The position numbers were made by a program, and so were the translations under genes. Below are positions 31,453 to 41,361 of a DNA stretch of 55,618 nucleotides, piece after piece. Origin of the DNA: Blastococcus sp. CT_GayMR20 (lineage in GTDB: Bacteria; Actinomycetota; Actinomycetes; Mycobacteriales; Geodermatophilaceae); assembly GCF_004570345.1 (NCBI RefSeq), contig NZ_SPQM01000017.1, positions 1-55,618 on the forward strand, written 5' to 3'. The first letter of the stretch is position 1. The number at the start of each line of letters is the position of its first letter. A model generated the notes under the pieces. It saw only the letters and a list, made by a program, of their open reading frames with translations, was not told where the DNA came from and ran no database searches.

Positions 31453-32387
31453 CCGCCGTCGACACCGCCGTGGACATGCGGACGTCGCTCGGGTCCGTCG
31501 AGATCCCCGGCCCGGTCCTGACCGCCTCCGGCTGCTCGGCGTTCGGGCAGGAGCTCGAGCCGTTCGTCGACCTCACCGCGCTCGGCGCCGTGGTCACCAA
31601 GTCGGTGCAGCTGCGGCCGCGCTCCGGACGGCCGACCCCGCGCATGGCCGAGACGCCGAGCGGCATGCTCAACTCGATCGGCCTGCAGGGCCCGGGGATC
31701 GACGGGCTGCTGGCCGAGGACCTGCCCTGGCTGGCCGAGCGGGGAGCCCGGACCTTCGTCTCCATCGCCGGTACCCGCGTGGAGGACTTCGCCGAGCTCG
31801 CCACCCGCCTGCGCGGCGTCCCGGGCGTCCTCGGCCTCGAGGTGAACATCAGCTGCCCGAACGTGGAGAGCCGGGGCGAGGTGTTCGCCTGCGACCCCGC
31901 CGCCGCCTCCGACGTCATCAGCGCCGTCCGGGCCGCTGCGGACCCGGCGCACCCCGTCTACGCCAAGCTCAGCCCCGACGTCACCGACATCGTGAGCATC
32001 GCCCGCGCGGTGACCGACGCCGGCGCCGACGGGCTGTCGATGATCAACACCCTGCTCGGGCTGGTCATCGATCCCGGCACGATGCGGCCGGTCCTCGGCG
32101 GGGTGACCGGCGGGCTCTCCGGCCCGGCGATCCGCCCGGTGGCGCTGCGCTGCGTCTGGCAGGCGCACCAGGCCCTGCCGCAGGTCCCCATCCTCGGGAT
32201 GGGTGGCATCCGCAGCGGGCTGGACGCCCTCCAGTTCGTCCTGGCCGGCGCGTCGGCCGTCTCGGTGGGGACGGCGGTCTTCAACGACCCCTCTGCGCCG
32301 GGCCGGATCCACGGCGAGCTGGCCCTCGCGCTGGGGGAGCGGGGCTTCGCCTCCCTCACCGAGGCCGTGGGGTACGCGCACCGATGA
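31449..32387 (+). CDS. pyrD: Dihydroorotate dehydrogenase, class 1B catalytic subunit
   Basis: PyrD (312 aa) oxidises dihydroorotate to orotate with FMN, the fourth step of UMP synthesis. The catalytic loop EVNISCPN puts the active-site base at C136; a Cys marks class 1 enzymes, whereas membrane-bound class 2 enzymes use Ser. SASGC-like TASGCSAFG near 26-33, KSVQLRP at 51-57 and a C-terminal GMGGI phosphate-binding loop complete the TIM-barrel signature. The adjoining pyrK shows it is the NAD-dependent 1B form. The start is ATG in the ATGA overlap with pyrK, which gives a length normal for 1B enzymes; the stop overlaps pyrF in ATGA. A longer reading frame extends upstream through pyrK, but it is only out-of-frame open sequence. 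Confidence 0.96.
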   Translation: MTAVDTAVDMRTSLGSVEIPGPVLTASGCSAFGQELEPFVDLTALGAVVTKSVQLRPRSGRPTPRMAETPSGMLNSIGLQGPGIDGLLAEDLPWLAERGARTFVSIAGTRVEDFAELATRLRGVPGVLGLEVNISCPNVESRGEVFACDPAAASDVISAVRAAADPAHPVYAKLSPDVTDIVSIARAVTDAGADGLSMINTLLGLVIDPGTMRPVLGGVTGGLSGPAIRPVALRCVWQAHQALPQVPILGMGGIRSGLDALQFVLAGASAVSVGTAVFNDPSAPGRIHGELALALGERGFASLTEAVGYAHR

Positions 32388-33262
32388 TCACACCGTTCGG
32401 AGAGCGCCTCGCCGACGCCGTCGCCGCCCGCGGCCGGCTGTGCGTCGGCATCGACCCGCACCCGCCGCTGCTGGCGACGTGGGGGCTGTCCGACGACCCG
32501 GACGGTCTCGCCCGGTTCACCGACGCCGTGGTCGACGCACTCGCCGGATCGGTCGCCGTCCTCAAGCCGCAGCTGGCGTTCTACGAGCGGCACGGGTCGC
32601 GGGGGCTGGCCGTCCTCGAGGACGCCGTGGGCGGGGCCCGTGCGGCCGGTGCGCTGGTCCTGCTCGACGCCAAGCGCGGCGACATCGGCTCGACGATGGA
32701 CGCCTACGCCGACTACCTCCGGCCCGAGCACCCGCTCGCCGTCGACGCGATGACGGTGAGCCCCTACCTCGGGCCGGGCTCGCTGCAGCCGGCCGTCGAC
32801 ACCGCCCGGCTCTGCGGGGGTGGGCTGTTCGTGCTCGCACGGACGTCGAACCCCGACGCGGGCACCCTCCAGCACGCCCTCGTGGGAGAGCGGTCGGTCG
32901 CCCAGGTCGTGGTGGACACCGTGCGGGGCTGGAACACCCCCGGCTGGGTGATCGGCGACCCCCTGCCCGACCTCGCCGCCGTCCGCGACGTCGCGAGCCG
33001 GTTCGGCCCCACGACGGGCTCGTTCGGGGTGGTGGTCGGGGCGACGCTGCGCGACCTGGACGTCGACCTGGACGGCCTCGGCGGCCCGATCCTCGCGCCG
33101 GGTCTCGGTGCGCAGGGCGGCTCGGTCGCCGACCTCCGGCGGCTCTTCGGCACGGACCGTGCCGTCGTCCCGACGGTCTCCCGGGATGTGCTGGCCGCCG
33201 GTCCCGACGTCGCCGCCCTGCGGGCCGCTGCGGACCGGTGGACGGCGGAGCTGGCGGGATGA
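32384..33262 (+). CDS. pyrF: Orotidine 5'-phosphate decarboxylase (type 2, long form)
   Basis: PyrF (292 aa) decarboxylates OMP to UMP, the last step of the pathway. The active-site triad sits in LLDAKRGDIG as D95, K97 and D100. The N-terminal CVGIDPHP and the length near 290 residues mark the long 'type 2' subfamily seen in actinobacteria and myxobacteria, not the ~230-residue E. coli type. The ATG overlaps the pyrD stop and the TGA overlaps the ATG of the next small gene, continuing the chain of 4-nt overlaps from carB. The enzyme is cytosolic. Start and identity are both secure. Confidence 0.96.
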   Translation: MITPFGERLADAVAARGRLCVGIDPHPPLLATWGLSDDPDGLARFTDAVVDALAGSVAVLKPQLAFYERHGSRGLAVLEDAVGGARAAGALVLLDAKRGDIGSTMDAYADYLRPEHPLAVDAMTVSPYLGPGSLQPAVDTARLCGGGLFVLARTSNPDAGTLQHALVGERSVAQVVVDTVRGWNTPGWVIGDPLPDLAAVRDVASRFGPTTGSFGVVVGATLRDLDVDLDGLGGPILAPGLGAQGGSVADLRRLFGTDRAVVPTVSRDVLAAGPDVAALRAAADRWTAELAG

Positions 33263-33564
33263 CGCGGGCGCCCCTCCTGGTCGGCGCCCTCGGCTGGGTG
33301 CTCGTCGCGGCGGGCAGCACGGTGTTCTGGGTCGCCGACCAGCCGGGCGACGCCGGCTGGACCGCCTACAGCGGCAGCTACCAGCCCCTGCCGGCTGGGG
33401 ACGAGGCGTACCGGAGCGAGCTGGTGCTCGGCCTCGACGGAGCGGTGCTGTGGACCGGCACCCACCTCCTCGGAGCGGGCCTGCTGGTGCTCGGCCTGCT
33501 GGTCCTCGCCGGTCTGGCCGGCTGGCTGTTCGGACGCCGGGCGGGCACCCCGCGCGTCCCCTGA
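33259..33564 (+). CDS. Small two-helix membrane protein of unknown function, coupled to pyrF
   Basis: I do not recognise a family for this 101-residue protein. It has two hydrophobic segments, roughly residues 5-25 (LLVGALGWVLVAAGSTVFWVA) without its flanks, and residues 69-92, a Leu/Gly/Ala-rich helix. Between them is a polar loop of about 40 residues with several Tyr and acidic residues. It ends in a basic tail (GRRAGTPRVP), which suggests a cytoplasmic C-terminus and an outside loop. Its ATG overlaps the pyrF stop in ATGA, so it is translated with the pyr genes. It is the last gene before the mihF promoter. Codon usage is like its neighbours. No function can be assigned. Confidence 0.75.
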   Translation: MTRAPLLVGALGWVLVAAGSTVFWVADQPGDAGWTAYSGSYQPLPAGDEAYRSELVLGLDGAVLWTGTHLLGAGLLVLGLLVLAGLAGWLFGRRAGTPRVP

Positions 33565-33863
33565 CAACGGCTCTCCGGCGTGTCGTGAAAGACGTCCGCC
33601 ACCGGGTTGCGCGCCCCTCAGTTCCCCGGCCGGGCGCGCCACGCATGCTGACCTGGGGTGATGACGGAACGTCACCGCGTAGCGGGAACGCGCGGTGAGG
33701 GGCAGGATCGAACAATCGACGTGAATCCGCGCAGAGGGCGCGTGACCAGCGGATTTGCCGGGAACTAGGTTGGCCGTGAGGCTCAGAAGTGAGCTCTTCC
33801 CGACAAGTCCAGAACAACGCCGCCGGTCGAATCACGGCCGGCGAACGAACGATTGGGTCTGCC
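33565..33863. other. Intergenic region between the pyr block and mihF (299 bp)
   Basis: No gene is seen here. The region is clearly less GC-rich than its surroundings in its second half. It holds a short perfect dyad tgacg-gaa-cgtca at 33662-33674, a sigma-70-type promoter at 33743-33771 (separate entry), and an 85-nt mihF leader with a 6-bp stem (CGCCGG at 33821-33826 with CCGGCG at 33838-33843). The mirror copy is at 21756-22054. Confidence 0.6.
33743..33771 (+). promoter_or_regulatory. Predicted main promoter of mihF (-35 TGACCA, 17 nt, -10 TAGGTT)
   Basis: TGACCA at 33743-33748 and TAGGTT at 33766-33771 are separated by 17 nt, the ideal sigma-70 spacing, in an AT-richer stretch of the longest intergenic region of the arm. 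Transcription would start near 33778 and leave an untranslated leader of about 85 nt. Predicted by eye only. Confidence 0.5.
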
Positions 33864-34190
33864 ATGCCCCTGCCCGACCTGTCCCCGGAACAACGGGCCG
33901 CTGCCCTCGAGAAGGCCGCGGCTGCACGTAAGGCGCGCGCCGAACTGCGCGAGCGCCTGAAGAGCAAGGGCGCCACCGTCGGCGACGTCCTCAAGCAGGG
34001 CGAGACCGACGAGGTCATCGGGAAGATGCGCGTCTCCGCGGTGCTCGAGTCCCTCCCCGGCGTGGGCAAGGCCCGTGCTGCGAAGATCATGGAGCGCCTG
34101 GAGATCTCGCCCACCCGCCGGGTGCGCGGTCTGGGCGCCAACCAGCGCAAGGCGCTGGAGGCCGAGTTCAGCGGCGACAAGGTCAGCTGA
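33864..34190 (+). CDS. mihF: Integration host factor, actinobacterial type (mIHF)
   Basis: mIHF (108 aa) is an essential nucleoid-associated DNA-binding protein of actinobacteria, unrelated in fold to E. coli IHF. It has the family pattern: MPLPDLSPEQRAAALEKAAA at the N-terminus, a basic amphipathic helix (ARKARAELRERLK), then the helix-two-turn-helix DNA-binding region with LESLPGVGKARAAKIMERL and the closing RRVRGLGANQRKALE. The start is the ATG at 33864, since homologues begin at MALPxLTxEQR; an in-frame start further upstream would add about 25 unconserved residues. It lies upstream of gmk and rpoZ, the usual actinobacterial order. High expression would fit the separate promoter. Confidence 0.95.
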   Translation: MPLPDLSPEQRAAALEKAAAARKARAELRERLKSKGATVGDVLKQGETDEVIGKMRVSAVLESLPGVGKARAAKIMERLEISPTRRVRGLGANQRKALEAEFSGDKVS

Positions 34191-34226
34191 GCCGGCTCGG
34201 CACGATCGAGCGGACGAGGACGACGA

Positions 34227-34826
34227 GTGGTCTCAGCAACACCGGCTCGGCTCACCGTGCTCTCCGGCCCCTCCGGGGTCGGCAAGGGGACGGTCGTGGC
34301 CGAGGTCCGGCGACGCCACCCCGGCGTGTGGGTGTCGGTGTCGGTGACCACTCGTCGCCCCCGCCCGGGCGAACGGGACGGCGAGCACTACTGGTTCGTG
34401 GACGACGCCGAGTTCGACCGGCTCGTCGCCAACGACGGGCTGCTGGAGTGGGCCGAGTACGCGGGGAACCGGTACGGGACACCGCTCGGCCCGCTCCGCG
34501 CCCGGCTGGCCACCGGGGAGCCCGCGCTGCTGGAGATCGAGCTGCAGGGCGCGCGCCAGGTGCGGACCCGCGATCCCCAGGCGCAGCTGGTCTTCCTCGC
34601 GCCTCCGTCGTGGGGGGCGCTGGTGAGCCGGCTGGCCGGTCGCGGCTCCGAACCGCCCGCCGTGCAGGAACGCCGGCTGGCCCTCGCCCAGGCCGAGCTC
34701 GACGCCGCGGGCGAGTTCGACGTGGTGGTGGTCAACGACGACGTGGCCCGGGCCGCCGATGAGTTGGTAGGCTTGCTGACTGCGCCCTCGCCCGGTCTGT
34801 TCCGGGAGAGCCGCGCCCACGAGTGA
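34227..34826 (+). CDS. gmk: Guanylate kinase
   Basis: Gmk (199 aa) phosphorylates GMP to GDP with ATP in the cytosol. The P-loop [10 protein letters not shown] is at 13-22. The GMP-binding region follows with [20 protein letters not shown] and the YAGNRYGTP motif, and [12 protein letters not shown] (Walker B-like) comes next. Length is typical. The GTG start at 34227 is preceded by GAGGA at 34216-34220 with a 6-nt gap, a good Shine-Dalgarno. It stands 36 nt after mihF and probably shares its transcript. Its last codons contain TAGGCT (34768-34773), a possible -10 for rpoZ. Confidence 0.96.
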   Translation: MVSATPARLTVLSGPSGVGKGTVVAEVRRRHPGVWVSVSVTTRRPRPGERDGEHYWFVDDAEFDRLVANDGLLEWAEYAGNRYGTPLGPLRARLATGEPALLEIELQGARQVRTRDPQAQLVFLAPPSWGALVSRLAGRGSEPPAVQERRLALAQAELDAAGEFDVVVVNDDVARAADELVGLLTAPSPGLFRESRAHE

Positions 34827-34890
34827 GAGCACCGCCGGTGGCCGCCGCCGGCCGCTCACTCCCACCATCGAATGAGGAGCACGCCCGCCC

Positions 34891-35154
34891 GTGTCCGGAG
34901 TCGCACCTGCCCCCGAGGGCATCACCAACCCGCCGATCGACGAGCTGCTCGAGCGCACCAGCAGCAAGTACGGCCTGGTCATCTTCGCCGCCAAGCGCGC
35001 CCGCCAGATCAACGCCTACTACAGCCAGCTCTCCGAGGGCCTGCTGGAGTACGTCGGCCCGCTGGTCGACACCGCCCCCCAGGAGAAGCCCCTCTCGATC
35101 GCGCTGCGCGAGATCAACGAGGGCCTGCTGACCCACACCGCCGGCGAGAACTGA
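34891..35154 (+). CDS. rpoZ: RNA polymerase omega subunit
   Basis: Omega (87 aa) helps assemble and stabilise RNA polymerase by holding the C-terminal tail of beta-prime. The conserved core [29 protein letters not shown] is seen at about residues 12-40, followed by the YYSQL region and the PLSIALREI segment. The start is GTG at 34891; a GAGGAG at 34874-34879 lies about 11 nt upstream. The neighbours gmk and coaBC are the standard actinobacterial ones. A strong hairpin follows the stop. Confidence 0.95.
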   Translation: MSGVAPAPEGITNPPIDELLERTSSKYGLVIFAAKRARQINAYYSQLSEGLLEYVGPLVDTAPQEKPLSIALREINEGLLTHTAGEN

Positions 35155-35189
35155 GCCGGCTGCCCCGGGCAGGGGGCACCCAGACTGAT

Positions 35190-35226
35190 GAGAACGCACC
35201 CGGCAGCTGCTGCCGGGTGCGTTCTC
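35190..35226 (+). terminator. Perfect 17-bp stem-loop between rpoZ and coaBC
   Basis: Bases 35190-35206 pair with 35210-35226 without mismatch around a 3-base loop (ctg). The stem is GC-rich but ends in ttctc and is not followed by a T run. It may be a factor-assisted or T-less actinobacterial terminator, a partial terminator, or an RNA-stability hairpin. It ends only 5 nt before the coaBC ribosome-binding site (gggagg, 35232-35237), so it could also affect coaBC translation. Confidence 0.75.
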
Positions 35227-35246
35227 GTATTGGGAGGATGAGCACC

Positions 35247-36473
35247 GTGTCGTCGATCGTGCTGGGCGTGAGCGGGGGAGTGGCCGCGTACAAGGCCGCC
35301 TTCGTGCTGCGCGCGTTCACCGAGGCCGGGCACGACGTCCGCGTCGTCCCGACGCCCGGGGCGCTGCACTTCGTCGGCGCGGCCACCTTCGAGGCGCTCT
35401 CCGGCAACCCGGTGACCACCGACGTGTGGTCCGACGTCCCCGAGGTCGCGCACGTGCGCATCGGGCAGGCCGCCGACCTGGTCGTCGTCGCCCCGGCCAC
35501 CGCCGACCTCCTCGCCCGGGCCGCCATGGGCCGTGCGGACGACCTCCTCACGGCGACGCTGCTGACGGCGTCCTGCCCGGTCGTGTTCGTGCCCGCGATG
35601 CACACCGAGATGTGGCTGCACCCCGCGACGCAGGAGAACGTGGCCACGCTGCGCCGCCGCGGCGCCGTCGTCCTCCCGCCGGCCGTCGGCCGCCTCACCG
35701 GCCCCGACTCCGGCCCGGGGCGGCTGCCCGAGCCCGCCGACATCGCCGCGCTGTCGCTGGTCGTCCTCTCCTCCGGTGCCGCCGCCCTCGCGCCCGACCT
35801 CGCCGGCCGCCGGGTGCTCATCAGCGCCGGTGGCACCCGCGAGCCGCTGGACCCGGTCCGCTACCTGGGCAACCGCTCCTCGGGCAAGCAGGGCTGGGCG
35901 CTGGCCCGGGTCGCCGCCGCCCGCGGCGCCGACGTCACCCTGGTCGCCGCGAACGTCGACGCACCGGCACCGTTCGGGGTGCGCGTCCTCCCGGTCGGGA
36001 CGGCGGAGGAGCTGCGCGACGCGATGGTCGCCGAGGCCGGGACGGGCGGGGGAGTGGCTCCCGACGTAGTGGTCATGGCCGCTGCGGTCGCCGACTTCCG
36101 CCCCGAGAGCGTGGCCGCGTCGAAGCTGAAGAAGGGGTCCACGTCGGAGCCCAGCTCGGTGCCGCTCGTCCGCAATCCCGACGTCCTGGCCGAGCTGGTC
36201 ACGAAGCGGGCGCCGGGTCAGCTGGTCGTCGGCTTCGCGGCCGAGACCGGCGACGAGGACGCCGACGTGCTCACCCACGCGCGGGCGAAGCTCGCGCGCA
36301 AGGGATGCGACGTCCTCGTCGTCAACGACGTCTCCGGCGGGCAGGTCTTCGGCCGGGCGGAGAACACCGTCGTCGTCCTCACCGCCGACGGTCCGGCCAC
36401 CGAGGTGCCCCACGGCAGCAAGGACGCCGTCGCCGCGGGCATCTGGACGAGCGTCGTCCCCCGGCTCCCGTGA
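35247..36473 (+). CDS. coaBC: Bifunctional phosphopantothenoylcysteine decarboxylase / phosphopantothenate-cysteine ligase
   Basis: CoaBC (408 aa from this start) makes 4'-phosphopantetheine for coenzyme A: CoaB joins cysteine to phosphopantothenate with CTP and CoaC, an FMN enzyme, decarboxylates the product. The N-terminal CoaC half shows [12 protein letters not shown] and PAMHTEMW (the usual PxMNxxMW with His for Asn). The CoaB half shows [22 protein letters not shown] without its flanks, then KLKKG and NDVS. GGGAGG at 35232-35237 directly abuts an ATG at 35238 but is 9 nt from the in-frame GTG at 35247, so I prefer the GTG; the ATG would add three residues. It sits between rpoZ and metK. 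Confidence 0.94.
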   Translation: MSSIVLGVSGGVAAYKAAFVLRAFTEAGHDVRVVPTPGALHFVGAATFEALSGNPVTTDVWSDVPEVAHVRIGQAADLVVVAPATADLLARAAMGRADDLLTATLLTASCPVVFVPAMHTEMWLHPATQENVATLRRRGAVVLPPAVGRLTGPDSGPGRLPEPADIAALSLVVLSSGAAALAPDLAGRRVLISAGGTREPLDPVRYLGNRSSGKQGWALARVAAARGADVTLVAANVDAPAPFGVRVLPVGTAEELRDAMVAEAGTGGGVAPDVVVMAAAVADFRPESVAASKLKKGSTSEPSSVPLVRNPDVLAELVTKRAPGQLVVGFAAETGDEDADVLTHARAKLARKGCDVLVVNDVSGGQVFGRAENTVVVLTADGPATEVPHGSKDAVAAGIWTSVVPRLP

Positions 36474-36588
36474 GGGCGCCGGACCGGGTGGCACCGCGGC
36501 CCCGTCGGCCCAGCCGGTAGCGTTCACGCGAGGCCGTGCACCACCGGTCTGCGACTCTCCACCGAAGATCTATCCCAGGGAGTACCGA

Positions 36589-37782
<1,194 letters not shown>

Positions 37783-37828
37783 CGCGCTGACCACCCCCGC
37801 TCCACCCGGCGACCCGAGCCGCCCGCGG

Positions 37829-39784
37829 GTGGCCCGGGTCGCCGTCGATGTGCCTCTGGCGCACCTCGACCGGCCGTTCGACTACGCCGTCCCGGAGAAG
37901 TTCGCCGACACGGTGCAGGCCGGCTGCCGGGTCCGGGTCCGGTTCAGCGGCCAGCTGCTCGACGGGTTCGTGCTCTCCCTGGACGACGCGACCGACTTCG
38001 GCGGCACCCTCCTGCCGCTGTCGCACGTCCCGTCGGGGGAGCCCGTCCTCACCCCGCAGGTGGCCCGGCTGGCCCGGGTGGTCGCCGACCGGTACGCGGG
38101 AACGATGGGCGACGTCCTCCGGCTGGCCCTGCCGCCGCGGCGGGCGGCCGCGGAGAAGCGGCCGACGCCGACGCCCGAGGTGCTGCCCGACCCGCCGGAC
38201 CCCACCGGTTTCGGCCGGTACGTCGCCGGTCCGGCACTGCTGACCGCCCTGGCCGAGGGGCGCCCGGCGCGCGCGGTCTGGACGGCGCTGCCGGGCGAGG
38301 ACTGGCCGGCGCGGCTCGTCGAGCTCTGCCGCGCGACCCTCTCCGGGCGCCGCGGATCGCTCGTCGTCGTCCCCGACGGCCGCGACCTCGACCGGCTGGC
38401 GGCAGCCGCCGCCCGGCTGCTGCCCGAGCACTCGTACACGGTGCTGCGCGCCGACGACTCGCCCGAGAAGCGCTACCGGCAGTTCCTCGCCGCCTCACGC
38501 GGAGCGGCCCAGGTGGTGCTGGGCACCCGCTCGGCGATGTTCGCGCCCGTGCGCGACCTCGGCCTGGTGGCCGTCTGGGACGACGGCGACGACCTGCACT
38601 CCGACGAGCACGCGCCCTATCCGCACGTCCGCGACGTCCTGGTCCAGCGCGCCTGGCTGGACAACTGCGCCGCCGTCGTCGCGGGGACCGCCCGCACGGC
38701 CGAGGCGGCGCTGCTGATCGAGTCCGGCTGGGCGCACGAGCTGGTGGCCGACCGCGCGGTGCTCCGCTCGGCCGCGCCCCGGGTGCAGGCGCTCGGCGAC
38801 GACTTCGAGCTGGCCCGCGACCCGGCCGCCCGGTCGGCGCGGCTGCCCTCGCTGGCGCACGAGACCGCCCGGAAGGCGCTCGCCGGTGGCGCGCCGGTGC
38901 TGGTGCAGGTGCCCCGGCGCGGCTACGTGCCGTCGCTGTCCTGTGCCCGCTGCCGCGCGCCGGCGCGGTGCGCCCACTGCTCGGGACCGCTGGGCATCTC
39001 GCCGCGCCCCGGTCCGGGTGGTGCGCGCATCCCCGCGTGCCGCTGGTGCGCGCGTCCCGCGGCCACCTTCGACTGCCCGCACTGCCACGGGACGAAGCTG
39101 CGCGCCGCCGTGATCGGGGAGTCGCGGACGGCCGAGGAGCTGGCGCGCGCCTTCCCCGGGGCGACCGTCCGCACCTCGGGCAGCACGACGGGGGTGCTGG
39201 CCACGGTCCCCGGCGGCCCGTCGCTGGTCGTCGCCACGCCGGGGGCCGAGCCGGTCGCCGAGGGCGGGTACGGGGCGGCGCTGCTCCTCGACTCATGGGC
39301 GCTGCTCGGGCGTGCCGACCTGCGCGCGGGGGAGGAGACGCTGCGCCGGTGGATGAACGCGGCGGCCCTCGTGCGGCCCGCCGCGGCCGGCGGCTCCGTG
39401 ATCGTGGCGGCCGACGCCGCGCACCCCGTCGTCCAGGCGCTGGTCCGGTGGGATCCCGCGTGGCTGGCCGAGCGCGAGCTCGCCGACCGGCGCGAACTCG
39501 GCTTCCCGCCCGCCACGCGCATCGCCGCGGTGTCCGGATCGCCCGCGGCCCTCGCGGACTTCCTGGCCGCCCTGCGGCTGCCCGACGGGGCCGACCTGCT
39601 CGGCCCGGTGCCCGAGCAGCCACGGCCGGGCCAGGACGGCGAGCGGGAGCGCTACCTCGTCCGGGTGCCCCGGGCGCAGGGGGCCGCGCTGGCATCCGCG
39701 CTCGGCGAGGTACAGGGCGTGCGCAGCGCCAAGAAGGTGGCCGAGCACGTCCGCGTGCAGCTCGACCCGCTCGACCTCGTCTGA
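37829..39784 (+). CDS. priA: PriA-like primosomal protein N' with degenerate helicase motifs
   Basis: This is the actinobacterial PriA homologue (about 651 aa) for replication restart. The N-terminal DNA-binding domain ([19 protein letters not shown]) is kept, and four zinc-binding pairs are visible: CARC 372-375, CAHC 381-384, CRWC 404-407 and CPHC 416-419. The ATPase signatures are not: where Walker A (GxTGSGKT) is expected there is [11 protein letters not shown], and where DEEH is expected there is WDDGDD. Actinobacterial PriA proteins are known to lack working helicase motifs, so it may act as a structural or DNA-recognition factor. No ATG or GTG lies in frame between the metK stop and the GTG at 37829, so that GTG is the likely start; a CTG further up is possible. 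Confidence 0.88.
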   Translation: MARVAVDVPLAHLDRPFDYAVPEKFADTVQAGCRVRVRFSGQLLDGFVLSLDDATDFGGTLLPLSHVPSGEPVLTPQVARLARVVADRYAGTMGDVLRLALPPRRAAAEKRPTPTPEVLPDPPDPTGFGRYVAGPALLTALAEGRPARAVWTALPGEDWPARLVELCRATLSGRRGSLVVVPDGRDLDRLAAAAARLLPEHSYTVLRADDSPEKRYRQFLAASRGAAQVVLGTRSAMFAPVRDLGLVAVWDDGDDLHSDEHAPYPHVRDVLVQRAWLDNCAAVVAGTARTAEAALLIESGWAHELVADRAVLRSAAPRVQALGDDFELARDPAARSARLPSLAHETARKALAGGAPVLVQVPRRGYVPSLSCARCRAPARCAHCSGPLGISPRPGPGGARIPACRWCARPAATFDCPHCHGTKLRAAVIGESRTAEELARAFPGATVRTSGSTTGVLATVPGGPSLVVATPGAEPVAEGGYGAALLLDSWALLGRADLRAGEETLRRWMNAAALVRPAAAGGSVIVAADAAHPVVQALVRWDPAWLAERELADRRELGFPPATRIAAVSGSPAALADFLAALRLPDGADLLGPVPEQPRPGQDGERERYLVRVPRAQGAALASALGEVQGVRSAKKVAEHVRVQLDPLDLV

Positions 39785-39877
39785 TGAAGGGCCCCTCTGC
39801 TCCCGCCGCTCGCGCGCTCGCGACGGGTCCTGCAGCGGGGCCGACGCGGGGGCCGGGTGCCCGATCCGGGCGCCTTC

Positions 39878-39883
39878 TACGAT
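39878..39883 (+). promoter_or_regulatory. -10 box (TACGAT) of a leaderless def promoter
   Basis: TACGAT lies 6 nt before the GTG at 39890, so transcription should start at or next to the start codon. This is the common leaderless arrangement in actinobacteria. There is no Shine-Dalgarno before this GTG, which supports the call. Confidence 0.6.
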
Positions 39884-39889
39884 CGACCG

Positions 39890-40435
39890 GTGAGCGTGAC
39901 CCCCATCCGGCTGTTCGGCGACCCGGTGCTGCGCACCCCCGCGGCTCCGGTCGTCGACTTCGACGCCGAGCTGCGCCGGCTGGTCGGCGACCTCACCGAG
40001 ACGATGTTCGCCGCGGGCGGCGCCGGCCTGGCGGCGCCGCAGATCGGCGTCGGCCTGCGTGTCTTCACCTGGTACGTCGACGGCGAGGTCGGCCACCTGA
40101 TCAACCCCGACGTCGCGCCGGCGGGCGAGGAGACGGAGGAGGGGCCCGAGGGCTGCCTGTCCATCCCCGGCTACCGCTGGGACTGCCGCCGCCACCTGCA
40201 CGTCGTGGCCAGCGGTTGGAACATGCACGGCGACCCGGTGCGGGTCGAAGGCTCCGAGATGCTCGCGCGGGCGATCCAGCACGAGACCGACCACCTGGAC
40301 GGCGTCCTGTTCGTCGACCGGTTGGACGCCGACGCGCGCGCCGCCGCCCTGGCCGCGCTGGAGGAGGCCGAGTGGGCAGGGATGGCGGAGTACCTGCCGG
40401 TGCCCGCCCCGGTCGTGAAGGCGAGCCCGCACTGA
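39890..40435 (+). CDS. def: Peptide deformylase
   Basis: Def (181 aa) removes the formyl group from the N-terminal methionine of new proteins, using Fe2+ or another metal. All three motifs are present: GAGLAAPQ at 44-51, EGCLS at 87-91 (metal ligand C89) and HETDH at 131-135 (ligands H131 and H135, catalytic E132). A GTG at 39857 would add 11 residues, but the -10 box TACGAT at 39878-39883 would then lie inside the gene; the start at 39890 gives the standard [15 protein letters not shown] beginning. The stop overlaps the fmt start (CTGA), pairing the deformylase with the formylase. Confidence 0.95.
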   Translation: MSVTPIRLFGDPVLRTPAAPVVDFDAELRRLVGDLTETMFAAGGAGLAAPQIGVGLRVFTWYVDGEVGHLINPDVAPAGEETEEGPEGCLSIPGYRWDCRRHLHVVASGWNMHGDPVRVEGSEMLARAIQHETDHLDGVLFVDRLDADARAAALAALEEAEWAGMAEYLPVPAPVVKASPH

Positions 40436-41361
40436 GGCTCCTGTTCGCCGGCACGCCGGCACCCGCGGTCGTCGCGCTGGAGGCGCTGCTGGCCTCGCGC
40501 CACGAGGTGGTCGCCGTCCTCACCCGGCCCGACGCCCGCTCCGGTCGCGGCCGGTCGGCCAGCCGGTCGCCCGTGGCCGAGCGGGCGGACGCCGCCGGGC
40601 TCCCGGTGCTGCAGCCGCGGTCGCCCCGCGACCCGGAGTTCCTCGAGCAGCTGGCCGCCCTCGACGTGGACTGCGCGCCCGTCGTCGCCTACGGCGCGCT
40701 GGTGCCGCAGGCCGCGCTCGACCTGCCGCGGCACGGGTGGGTGAACCTGCACTTCTCGCTGCTGCCGGCCTGGCGGGGAGCCGCCCCGGTGCAGCACGCG
40801 ATCATGGCCGGCGACGAGATCACCGGCGCATCCACGTTCCGCCTGGAGGCCGGGCTCGACACCGGGCCCGTCTTCGGCACGGTGACCGAGGTGATCAGCC
40901 CGCGGGACACCGCCGGTGACCTATTGGGCCGCCTCGCCGTGAGCGGTGCCGGGCTGCTGGTCGCCACGCTCGACGGGATCGCCGACGGCAGCCTGGTCGC
41001 CGAACCGCAGCCGGCCGAGGGGATCAGCCTGGCGCCGCGCATCGAGACCGCCGACGCCCGCGTCGACTGGCAGCTCCCGGGCCACGTCGTCGACCGGCGG
41101 ATCCGCGGGGTGACCCCGGCTCCGGGTGCCTGGACGACGTGGCGCGGCGACCGGCTGCGTGTCGGCCCTGTCGAATCCCGCCCTGGTCCGTCGCCGCTGG
41201 CCCCCGGGGAGCTGGCGGTCGACTCCGGGTCCGTCCTCGTGGGCACCGGGAACGGGGTGGTGGCGCTCGGCGCGGTCCAGCCGGCGGGCAAGCGGATGCT
41301 CCCGGCCGCCGACTGGGCCCGCGGCGCCCGTCCGCAGCCGGGCGAGCGGGTCGGCACGTGA
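40432..41361 (+). CDS. fmt: Methionyl-tRNA formyltransferase (CTG start)
   Basis: Fmt (309 aa) formylates initiator Met-tRNA with 10-formyltetrahydrofolate. The catalytic residues N105, H107 and D143 are in place ([25 protein letters not shown]), close to their E. coli numbers (N106, H108, D144). No ATG or GTG is in frame between the middle of def and codon 25 or later. The expected N-terminus (M)[12 protein letters not shown] begins at CTG 40432, and this CTG overlaps the def stop in CTGA, just as ATGA and GTGA overlaps do elsewhere here. A CTG start is therefore inferred; the next GTG would remove the first Rossmann strand. The stop overlaps rsmB in GTGA. Confidence 0.93.
   Translation: MRLLFAGTPAPAVVALEALLASRHEVVAVLTRPDARSGRGRSASRSPVAERADAAGLPVLQPRSPRDPEFLEQLAALDVDCAPVVAYGALVPQAALDLPRHGWVNLHFSLLPAWRGAAPVQHAIMAGDEITGASTFRLEAGLDTGPVFGTVTEVISPRDTAGDLLGRLAVSGAGLLVATLDGIADGSLVAEPQPAEGISLAPRIETADARVDWQLPGHVVDRRIRGVTPAPGAWTTWRGDRLRVGPVESRPGPSPLAPGELAVDSGSVLVGTGNGVVALGAVQPAGKRMLPAADWARGARPQPGERVGT

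Noticed and set aside
36474..36588. SAM riboswitch upstream of metK
   Set aside because: The 115-nt region shows none of the conserved SAM-I or SAM-IV segments and is short for either.
38049..39695. 548-codon frame opposite priA, and its mirror at 15924-17570
   Set aside because: Extreme Arg/Pro/Ala composition typical of an out-of-frame translation in high-GC DNA.
39785..39889. Small gene between priA and def beginning [12 protein letters not shown]
   Set aside because: The frame runs without a stop into out-of-frame def sequence, has no ribosome site and is all Ala/Pro/Arg/Gly; it overlaps the def promoter.
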